A DNA stretch of 64,000 bases from Nafulsella turpanensis ZLM-10 (lineage in GTDB: Bacteria; Bacteroidota; Bacteroidia; Cytophagales; Cyclobacteriaceae). The number at the start of each line of letters is the position of its first letter. Position 1 is the stretch's first letter. Where the stretch lies: positions 124,001 through 188,000 of the forward strand of contig NZ_ANNU01000005.1 in NCBI RefSeq assembly GCF_000346615.1, given 5' to 3'. Position numbers and translations under genes: made by a program. The notes below the pieces were generated by a model that saw nothing but the letters and a program-made list of their open reading frames with translations, did no database searches and was not told the origin of the DNA. Of the stretch, positions 57,559 to 64,000 are shown piece after piece.

Positions 57559-59022
57559 TTACTCTATTTCAAGGTTTTCATGCACCTCGTCCAGGCCCTC
57601 TTCATTTTCTGCCAGCACAATCAGCATATCCAGCGGCTGCAGAACGGTAGAACCATTGGGTGTAATGTACTTTCCATCGCGCCTGATCATGGCAATAATG
57701 GCGGTTTTAGGAAAGCCTAGCTCTACAATGGCTTTACCCACTGCAGCATTATCAGCAGGAACCTGTATTTCTGCCAGCTCGGTTTTAATGTTATCCGACA
57801 GCTCGATATCCAGTGGTGTTCTTCTTTTGGCTTTTTCCGGCACCGACACATGTAGCCATTTTGCCATTAAAGGAAGGGTGGTGCCCTGCAGCAGAACGGA
57901 AGTAACAGAGATGAAAAATACGATATTAAAAATCATATTCGCCTTCTCTACCCCTGCAATTAACGGATAAGTGGCAAACACTATAGGCACCGCGCCTCGT
58001 AATCCTACCCAAGAAATGAACAGTTTCTCTCTGTTTTTGAGGCCAAAGAAAGAGAGGCAAGCATACACGCTGATGGGACGGGCAATCAGAATCATAAAAA
58101 CAGATATCAGCAGGCCAATGCCCATTACGGGGATAATCTGCTTTGGAAAAACTAGCAGCCCCAGAGTAAGGAAGAGCACAATTTGCATCAGCCATGCAAA
58201 ACCATCGAAAAAGCGGATAATGGTTTTCTTGTGGATAATATCGTGGTTGCCGATGTAAACCGAAGCCAGGTAAATAGCCAGGAATCCGTTTCCTCCAATA
58301 GAATCCGTAAAGGAAAAGGTAAAACCCATTAAAGCAATTACCAGCACCGGGTAGAGACCTTCGAAATCCAGCCTTATTTTGTTAATGACTAACACACTCA
58401 GCTTCCCCATTCCAAGGCCAATCGCTGCACCAAAAATAATCTGCTTTAAGAAAAAAGGGATGACCGAAAGAAAATCCTGCTCCTGGCTTACCACCAGTGA
58501 GGTAAGCGTAACTGTGAGAAAGTAGGCCATAGGGTCGTTACTGCCACTTTCCAGCTCCAGCGTTGGGCGCAGGTTCTTTTTTAAGCCCACACTCTTCGCG
58601 CGTAAAATAGAAAATACGGCCGCTGCATCTGTAGAGGAAACAATCGAGCCTAAAAGAAGACCTTCCAGAAAGCTAAATTCGGTTACCAGCCATACAAAAG
58701 CACCTACGGCAAAAGTTGTGAGCAGCACCCCAAGCGTCGATAGCATAGCGCCCCGGCCCAGCACCGGCTTAATAGACTCCCACTTGGTATCGAGCCCACC
58801 GGAAAAGAGAATAAAGTTTAGCGCCAGCACACCAATAAATTGGGCTGTAACCGGGCTATCGAATTGAATTTTACCTACTCCCTCGGAACCGGCCAGCATT
58901 CCTACAATAAGGAAGAAGATAAGGGTGGGAACTCCGAAACGGTAAGAGGTTTTTCCGGCCAGTATACTGATAAAAAGCAGAATAGAGCCAATGAGTAGTA
59001 TGTTCTCTATGGTTAAGGTCAT
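57559..59022 (-). CDS. Potassium/proton antiporter, CPA family (NhaP2/CvrA-like)
   Basis: Membrane antiporter of 487 aa. Twelve or more helices carry the cation-exchanger features SDAAAVFSILRAKSVGLKKNLRPTLELESGSNDPMAYFLTVTL (the ND pair in the central crossed helix region) and ISWVGLRGAVPIVFATYPLI. The C-terminal about 80 residues form an RCK_C (TrkA-C) domain (IVELGFPKTAIIAMIRRDGKYITPNGSTVLQPLDMLIVLA), which gates transport by ligand. Full length. Start at ATG 59022; an upstream frame adds 17 unlikely residues. Confidence 0.9.
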   Translation of the reverse strand: MTLTIENILLIGSILLFISILAGKTSYRFGVPTLIFFLIVGMLAGSEGVGKIQFDSPVTAQFIGVLALNFILFSGGLDTKWESIKPVLGRGAMLSTLGVLLTTFAVGAFVWLVTEFSFLEGLLLGSIVSSTDAAAVFSILRAKSVGLKKNLRPTLELESGSNDPMAYFLTVTLTSLVVSQEQDFLSVIPFFLKQIIFGAAIGLGMGKLSVLVINKIRLDFEGLYPVLVIALMGFTFSFTDSIGGNGFLAIYLASVYIGNHDIIHKKTIIRFFDGFAWLMQIVLFLTLGLLVFPKQIIPVMGIGLLISVFMILIARPISVYACLSFFGLKNREKLFISWVGLRGAVPIVFATYPLIAGVEKANMIFNIVFFISVTSVLLQGTTLPLMAKWLHVSVPEKAKRRTPLDIELSDNIKTELAEIQVPADNAAVGKAIVELGFPKTAIIAMIRRDGKYITPNGSTVLQPLDMLIVLAENEEGLDEVHENLEIE

Positions 59023-59320
59023 AATTTCGATCTTGCTTAAAAAAGTAGCTGCAAGGTAGTAATACATGCCCAATTAAAAGGTAGGGGCATGAGCATTGGA
59101 TGCATCATTCAGTTGAATGCCCAGTCGGGCTGTGGCGGAGTTGGGGGCTTTTCAGCAGCCGGCATTAGTAAAGAGAATAGGACCAATACAGCATCGCCCA
59201 TAGGGAAGCCTGCCGGTCGTAAACATCCGGGATGCTTAGCCATCCTAATCAGGTGCTTTTCTTAAATGGAGCAGCAAACAAACATTAAGGCTGCCGGAGT
59301 TAAATCCTGGCAGAGGGGGC
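59023..59320. other. Intergenic, between the antiporter and Usp genes
   Basis: No gene supported. CTGCCGGA...TCCTGGCAG (59291-59313) forms an imperfect hairpin just past the Usp stop and may act as a weak terminator on the minus strand. Confidence 0.45.
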
Positions 59321-60175
59321 TTATTTTACCTCATGCATGTTAATTGTCAGTACCGGCACGCTGGCCTCCCTGATTACATCTTCGGCCACACTATGCGATA
59401 AAAGGGCACTTAAACCATCGCGGCCATGGGTAATCACCGCAATCATATCGGCGCCTACTTTTGCCGCATATCTTTTTATGCCATCTTCTACATCATTGTC
59501 ATCAATTACCGCTACACTGTAGTTCTGTTCCAGCCCCTGTTCCCTGGCATAGGCTTCCAGCTCCGAAGCCGACTTTTGGACCTTACTGCTTTTTGTAACA
59601 TGCAGCAGGTGAAGTTTAGCCCTAAGCTTACTCGCCACGCTTTTCAGGAGGCGGGCGCTGGCACTGGCTTTTTTATTCATGTCGGTTGCCCATACCACAT
59701 TACGAATATCTGCAATATGGTCATTTACCTTTACGGAAAGTACCGGCACATCAGCCACTCGAATAACCTGTTCGGTATGGTTGCCAAGGAAATACTCTTC
59801 CAGGGTATTTTCACCACTGGTCCCCATTACAATCAGGTCAACCTCATGGTTTTTCAGGAAATCATCGACCACTTCCTGCATCTCGCCAATTTCCATAAAG
59901 GTACGTATTTCTACTCCTTCTGTAGCATAAGCCAGACCCTGCTCCTGCAGCCGTTGTTGGTTGCGCCGGATGAGCTCTACCATATAACGATCTTCTTCGG
60001 CAGGAAGCTGCGAAGCGATATCGCCGGAGGCAGAAAAGCGTCCACCGGAAGTCGAAAGTTCCGTATTGAGCAGGAGAATTTCTGCCCCTCCCAATTGCCT
60101 GGCTATGCGCACCGCCGTTTCAAGTCCCTTTTTGGCAATATCTGAAAAGTCGGTTAGTACAAGTATCTTTTCCAT
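59321..60175 (-). CDS. Tandem universal stress protein (UspA family)
   Basis: Cytoplasmic protein of 284 aa with two Usp domains (about 1-145 and 150-284). Domain 1 starts KILVLTDFSDIAKKGLETAVRIA and has the ATP-binding GTSGENTLEEYFLGNHTEQVI (G-2x-G-9x-G-type). Domain 2 (RNVVWATDMNKKASASARLLKSVA; ITHGRDGLSALLSHSVAEDVI) has a degenerate nucleotide loop. Tandem Usps are usual in Bacteroidota. The DUF2807 lipoprotein gene ends 21 bp upstream on the same strand, so the two may be co-transcribed. Confidence 0.93.
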   Translation of the reverse strand: MEKILVLTDFSDIAKKGLETAVRIARQLGGAEILLLNTELSTSGGRFSASGDIASQLPAEEDRYMVELIRRNQQRLQEQGLAYATEGVEIRTFMEIGEMQEVVDDFLKNHEVDLIVMGTSGENTLEEYFLGNHTEQVIRVADVPVLSVKVNDHIADIRNVVWATDMNKKASASARLLKSVASKLRAKLHLLHVTKSSKVQKSASELEAYAREQGLEQNYSVAVIDDNDVEDGIKRYAAKVGADMIAVITHGRDGLSALLSHSVAEDVIREASVPVLTINMHEVK

Positions 60176-60196
60176 GTTTTAGTTGATAAGTAGCTG

Positions 60197-60916
60197 TTAA
60201 TTCTCTTTTATCCGGGTAACGCCCCCGAGGCCTGTTATTTCACTGCTAATATTTTCCGGATCGCCCTTAACCCGGATACCTCCTACCCCGCTTACCTCAG
60301 CTTCCAGACTTTCAGTTACAAATACGCCTGCACTACCAAAGCCGCTCAGGTATATTTCGCAACGTTCGCTCTCCAGCTCCAGCGCATCCAGGCTACCAGC
60401 ACCACTTAGCTCCAGCCGTTGTTCCTCTGCCTCTCCGTATAAATTAATGGAGCCAGCCCCGCCCAGCCGGAGGTTCAGTTCATTTACCTGCAGGCCCAGG
60501 TCGAGCAGGCCTGCTCCTTCTACCACTATTCTCAGCTCATCTGTTTCCAGCATCCCTTCGTTGAATATTTTAGCAGCACCACCAATTTTAACTTCGTGCA
60601 AATCCAGATAAGTGATAAGCAGCTTGGTTCCTTCGCTGGCTTCAATTTCCTCCACGTTTTTTATCGTCAGTGTGTTTCCCTCCACCACTGCTTCTATATA
60701 CTTATGTAGGTTCTCGTCTGTTTCAATCGCAACCCGTGGGTTAGTACCTTCCTGTAAAACAATTTCATACTCTCCTTCTACCTCCAGCGCCGAAAAAGGT
60801 CCTACATTCCTTATTTCGGAAGTAATGGTACCATTACCGGTTTCATGAATCCCTTTATCGCAAGCAGGCAGGAGCAGGAACACACCTGAAATGGCCGTCA
60901 GTAAGCCTTTTTTCAT
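60197..60916 (-). CDS. Head-GIN domain (DUF2807) lipoprotein
   Basis: Lipoprotein of 239 aa: MKKGLLTAISGVFLLLPAC with the acylated Cys at residue 19. The mature part is a right-handed beta-helix-like DUF2807 domain (NVGPFSALEVEGEYEIVLQEG; repeated GGAG/GAGS/GFGS/GVGG turns spaced about 20 residues). Family members are surface or periplasmic adhesin-like proteins of unknown role. The upstream in-frame extension to 60973 is not signal-peptide-like, so ATG 60916 is used. First gene of a possible pair with Usp. Confidence 0.92.
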   Translation of the reverse strand: MKKGLLTAISGVFLLLPACDKGIHETGNGTITSEIRNVGPFSALEVEGEYEIVLQEGTNPRVAIETDENLHKYIEAVVEGNTLTIKNVEEIEASEGTKLLITYLDLHEVKIGGAAKIFNEGMLETDELRIVVEGAGLLDLGLQVNELNLRLGGAGSINLYGEAEEQRLELSGAGSLDALELESERCEIYLSGFGSAGVFVTESLEAEVSGVGGIRVKGDPENISSEITGLGGVTRIKEN

Positions 60917-61085
60917 TATAAAATTCTCTAAAACATCTCTATAGTAAAATTGAAAATTTTCCTGAACCATCAAAGTAATCTCCTAAAAATTCCTTTCGCA
61001 AAAGGAGGCAAAAAAAGAACTCCGTTTACCCCACACTTGTTAGAACAGGGCAAAAAGACAGGGTCGTGAAGATATAGCGGTTGGT

Positions 61086-61117
61086 TTTGGCAATATGGGA
61101 GGTAACACCTAATTTTA
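61086..61117 (+). promoter_or_regulatory. Probable promoter of glyA(-tatC)
   Basis: TTTG (61086-61089), 20 nt, TAATTTTA (61110-61117): correct spacing, seven of eight -7 positions matching; 33 bp before the glyA ATG. Confidence 0.5.
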
Positions 61118-61150
61118 CAGCTTTATTTTTACTACCTGAAAAACAACATT

Positions 61151-62467
61151 ATGAGCAAGTCATCCACTACTGTACAGGCCAGCGCCCACACCTTTGAGCG
61201 TGATGAACAGATTTTTTCCCTGATTAACGAGGAGCGGGAGCGCCAGGAAAGAGGCATAGAGCTGATTGCTTCGGAAAACTTTACCTCCCCGCAGGTAATG
61301 GAAGCAGCCGGCAGCGTACTTACCAATAAGTATGCCGAAGGCCTGCCAGGCAAGCGTTACTATGGTGGATGCGAGGTTGTCGATGAGGTAGAACAGCTGG
61401 CGATTGACCGGCTAAAAGAATTATTTGGAGCTACATGGGCCAATGTGCAGCCACATTCCGGCGCACAGGCCAATGCCGCAGTGATGTTGGCCTGCCTTCA
61501 GCCCGGCGATAAAATACTGGGCTTTGACCTGTCGCACGGCGGTCATCTTACGCATGGTTCATCGGTTAACTTTTCCGGAAAGCTGTACAACCCCGTTTTT
61601 TACGGAGTGGAAAAGGAAACAGGGCTCATTGACTGGGAAAAAGTAGCCGAAAAGGCCCGCGAAGAAAAACCTAAAATGATTATCTGTGGCGCTTCGGCCT
61701 ATAGCCGCGACTGGAACTATAAACGTTTGCGCGAAATTGCCGACGAAGTAGATGCTCTGTTACTAGCTGATATTTCGCATACAGCCGGCCTTATCGCCAA
61801 AGGGCTGCTTAACGACCCAATACCACACTGCCACATTGTAACCACCACCACCCATAAAACCCTTCGCGGCCCACGCGGCGGGGTAATTATGATGGGCAAG
61901 GATTTTGAAAACCCGTTTGGCATTAAAACGCCTAAAGGAGATGTCCGTATGATGTCGAGCCTGCTAGATTCAGGAGTATTCCCCGGCACCCAAGGAGGTC
62001 CGCTGGAGCATATTATTGCCGCTAAAGCTGTTGCTTTTCAGGAGGCGCTTTCTGATAACTATATGCAGTATACCCTACAGGTAATTAAGAATGCCCAGGC
62101 TATGGCAAAAGCGTTTATGGACAAAGGCTATAAAGTAATATCGGGCGGTACCGACAACCACCTGATGCTGATTGACCTACGCAGCAAGGAAGGCTTAACC
62201 GGTAAAATTGCTGAAAATGCACTCGTAGAAGCTGATATTACCGTTAATAAAAACATGGTTCCTTTCGACGATAAGTCTCCTTTCGTTACCTCAGGTATCC
62301 GTATTGGCACCCCTGCCATTACCACCCGCGGTATGAAGGAAGAACATATGCCACGCATAGTGGAGCTGATCGACAGGGTACTCATGAACCACGACAAGGA
62401 AGAAGTTTTAGAGGAAGTTGCAGAAGAAGTGAATGAGTGGATGCAGCAGTTTCCGCTCTACAAATAA
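61151..62467 (+). CDS. glyA: Serine hydroxymethyltransferase
   Basis: PLP enzyme of 438 aa interconverting serine and glycine with tetrahydrofolate, the main one-carbon source. Landmarks are [59 protein letters not shown], and the PLP lysine in [14 protein letters not shown] (about residue 240). Full length. The tatC gene follows by 25 bp with no terminator, so the two are likely co-transcribed. Confidence 0.98.
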   Translation: MSKSSTTVQASAHTFERDEQIFSLINEERERQERGIELIASENFTSPQVMEAAGSVLTNKYAEGLPGKRYYGGCEVVDEVEQLAIDRLKELFGATWANVQPHSGAQANAAVMLACLQPGDKILGFDLSHGGHLTHGSSVNFSGKLYNPVFYGVEKETGLIDWEKVAEKAREEKPKMIICGASAYSRDWNYKRLREIADEVDALLLADISHTAGLIAKGLLNDPIPHCHIVTTTTHKTLRGPRGGVIMMGKDFENPFGIKTPKGDVRMMSSLLDSGVFPGTQGGPLEHIIAAKAVAFQEALSDNYMQYTLQVIKNAQAMAKAFMDKGYKVISGGTDNHLMLIDLRSKEGLTGKIAENALVEADITVNKNMVPFDDKSPFVTSGIRIGTPAITTRGMKEEHMPRIVELIDRVLMNHDKEEVLEEVAEEVNEWMQQFPLYK

Positions 62468-62492
62468 CTATTGAGAAGGAGGAGAGAGACCC

Positions 62493-63410
62493 GTGTCTGA
62501 AGAAAAAGAAATGTCGTTTGTAGACCACCTGGAGGAGCTCAGGTGGCACATTATTCGTTCGCTGGCGGCCATAATGGTGTTTGCCATTGCTGCCTTTGTC
62601 ATGAAGGACTTTGTATTCCACGAGGTAATACTGGCTCCTTCGCGAACGGATTTCTGGACATATCGAGCGCTATGCGATTGGGGAGGCTATTTTGGAACAG
62701 AAGCTTTCTGTATCGATGAGCTACCCTTTATCCTGCAAAGCCGACAAATGACGGGGCAGTTTACCATGCACCTCACCGCCTCCTTTGTCATCGGACTTAT
62801 CATTGCCTTTCCGTATGCTTTCTGGGAAATCTGGCGATTTATCAGTCCCGCACTGCACTCAAACGAAAAGAACGTTAGTCAGGGCTCAGTGTTCTTCGTA
62901 AGCCTGCTGTTTATATTGGGCATTATGTTCGGATACTACATCGTTTCACCGCTCTCCATCAACTTCCTGGCCAATTATCAGGTAGACCCGAGCGTGCTTA
63001 ACGAGTTCGATATCGCTTCCTACATCTCTACACTTTCGATGATGGTGCTTACCTGCGGACTGATGTTTCAGCTCCCGGTAGTAGTGTACTTTCTTACTAA
63101 AACCGGTGTGGCCACCCCACAACTCATGAGAGATTACCGGAGAATTGCCATTGTCGTGATTCTTATTGTTTCGGCTGTGTTAACCCCACCCGATGTAATG
63201 AGTCAGATACTGATTTCATTGCCGCTACTGGTGTTATACGAAATAAGCATCTATGTAAGTGCCTTTATTCTGCGGAAAGAGAAACGGAAGGAAGCTGCCG
63301 CCCTTGCAAGACTGGAGCAAAGGGAGAAAGCCTATGAAGAAAGAAACAATAACAGTAAAGGTAAGGACGAGGACGATAACCGCCACGTACCACTCGACCA
63401 GCGGTTTTAA
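62493..63410 (+). CDS. tatC: Sec-independent protein translocase subunit TatC
   Basis: Core receptor of the twin-arginine export system, 305 aa with about six helices. Signatures: MSFVDHLEELRWHIIRSL at the N-terminus, then IAFPYAFWEIWRFISPALHSNEKNV, and PDVMSQILISLPLLVLYEISIYVS. The N-terminal loop between helices 1 and 2 is long and has two cysteines. The GTG start at 62493 is preceded by a strong Shine-Dalgarno AAGGAGG (62476-62482, 10 nt away), rare for this phylum; ATG 62511 (MSFVDHL) is an alternative start. A perfect 14-bp hairpin includes its last codons and stop. Confidence 0.95.
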   Translation: MSEEKEMSFVDHLEELRWHIIRSLAAIMVFAIAAFVMKDFVFHEVILAPSRTDFWTYRALCDWGGYFGTEAFCIDELPFILQSRQMTGQFTMHLTASFVIGLIIAFPYAFWEIWRFISPALHSNEKNVSQGSVFFVSLLFILGIMFGYYIVSPLSINFLANYQVDPSVLNEFDIASYISTLSMMVLTCGLMFQLPVVVYFLTKTGVATPQLMRDYRRIAIVVILIVSAVLTPPDVMSQILISLPLLVLYEISIYVSAFILRKEKRKEAAALARLEQREKAYEERNNNSKGKDEDDNRHVPLDQRF

Positions 63411-63480
63411 CCTTTAAAGTTTAAAACCGCTGGTAAACCAGACAGGCTCAGCAGGAGAAAAATCGCTCCTGCTGAGCCTG
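63397..63480 (+). other. Two perfect hairpins at the tatC 3' end
   Basis: Hairpin 1: 14-bp perfect stem (63397-63410 with 63421-63434), including the last codons and stop of tatC; no T-run follows. Hairpin 2: 15-bp perfect stem CAGGCTCAGCAGGAG / CTCCTGCTGAGCCTG (63443-63457 with 63466-63480), followed by TCGTCATTTT. The second probably terminates or protects the glyA-tatC mRNA. Confidence 0.65.
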
Positions 63481-63579
63481 TCGTCATTTTGGGCAAAGGC
63501 ATCGATAGGATGTTAGCACAACTCTTTTTATTTTCGTGCAGACGAACAGCTATGCTAAACCCATTAAACATCATATACC

Positions 63580-64000
63580 ATGTTATTCAGAAAAATAGCC
63601 ATTGGCGGCGACCATGCCGGTTACGAATATAAAGAGAAGCTACGGAAGGCGCTGGAAGAAAAAGGCCATGAAGTAAAAGACTTTGGTCCGTATAGTGCCG
63701 ATTCAGTTGATTACCCCGATTTCGCGCACCCTCTTTCCAAAGCAGTTGCGGAAGGTGAGTACGATGCCGGTGTTTTAATATGCGGCAGTGGTAATGGGGT
63801 GGCTATTACGGCCAACAAGCACCAGGATATACGCGCGGCTCTTTGCTGGAACGAGGAACTGGCCGCACTGGCCCGCCAGCATAACAATGCCAATGTATTG
63901 TGCCTCCCCAGCCGCTTTGTAGCTTATGAACTGGCCGAAAAAATGACTAACACCTTTATGGATACCGAATTTGAAGGGGGCCGCCATGGGCGCCGGGTCG
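63580..64000 (+). CDS. rpiB: Ribose-5-phosphate isomerase B, 3' end beyond the window
   Basis: Interconverts ribose-5-phosphate and ribulose-5-phosphate. From ATG 63580 the frame is open to the window edge (140 residues). RpiB/LacAB signatures: AIGGDHAGYEYKEKL, the catalytic-Cys loop ICGSGNGVAITANK, and ARQHNNANVLCLPSRF. Only the last few residues appear to be missing. Starts 100 bp after hairpin 2; promoter not identified. Confidence 0.95.
   Translation, partial: MLFRKIAIGGDHAGYEYKEKLRKALEEKGHEVKDFGPYSADSVDYPDFAHPLSKAVAEGEYDAGVLICGSGNGVAITANKHQDIRAALCWNEELAALARQHNNANVLCLPSRFVAYELAEKMTNTFMDTEFEGGRHGRRV

Overview
The window looks like chromosome from a member of the Bacteroidota, most likely the order Cytophagales. 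The evidence is as follows. Most genes lack a Shine-Dalgarno sequence. Several genes are preceded by the Bacteroidota promoter pattern (TTTG, about 20 nt, then TAnnTTTG). Lineage-typical families are present (BatD, DUF4199, PorT-like barrels, head-GIN/DUF2807, HTTM, two-domain Nfu, fused chorismate mutase-prephenate dehydratase). I cannot name the genus. Coding density is high and almost everything is core chromosome. I see no rRNA, tRNA, CRISPR array, transposase or prophage.

Layout. 1-3.2 kb: 3' part of RNase R, a polyprenyl synthetase and a rhomboid protease, converging on a PAS histidine kinase. 5.2-9.9 kb: rplU-rpmA on the minus strand, then nrdB and nrdA, with DnaA-box-like sites upstream of nrdB. 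10-19.6 kb: an AT-rich DUF3800 gene that looks imported, a membrane protein, an MFS transporter, an unusual metallo-beta-lactamase-fold protein, an outer-membrane barrel, a frameshifted phasin-like gene, a lipoprotein, a CHASE3-SpoIIE phosphatase and a DUF4199 protein. 19.9-28 kb: M1 peptidase, acs, ZIP transporter, methyltransferase, ApbE, ruvB. 28-36 kb: BLUF photoreceptor, RBBP9-type hydrolase, tag, queG, BatD, aroC, dicarboxylate/amino-acid symporter. 36-50 kb: Nfu, CNNM/CBS protein, PAS protein, STAS-like protein, HTTM/AEC operon, DUF3298 lipoprotein, large AsmA protein, response regulator and CHASE3/PAS kinase. 50.9-54.8 kb: the methionine operon metY-metX-hom and its leader. 55-64 kb: SigZ-like sigma factor, pheA, K+/H+-type antiporter, Usp, DUF2807 lipoprotein, glyA, tatC and the 5' part of rpiB.

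The most striking element is the leader of the methionine/homocysteine operon (minus strand, about 54.3-54.8 kb). It has, in order: a well-formed promoter, a 5' hairpin, a canonical SAM-I riboswitch, and 11 nt later a 44-codon open reading frame whose last six sense codons are all cysteine. Alternative RNA hairpins surround the Cys run. This looks like a two-input control element in which SAM is sensed by the aptamer and charged Cys-tRNA by ribosome progress on the poly-Cys leader peptide. It sits ahead of O-acetylhomoserine sulfhydrylase, homoserine acetyltransferase and a homoserine dehydrogenase too short to carry a regulatory ACT domain.

Other points worth attention are: two homologous degenerate intergenic repeats placed just before the start codons of tag and aroC; a single-base frameshift in the phasin-like gene; a LOV-like PAS domain missing its photoactive cysteine; and tatC with a rare strong Shine-Dalgarno, a GTG start and a hairpin over its own stop codon.
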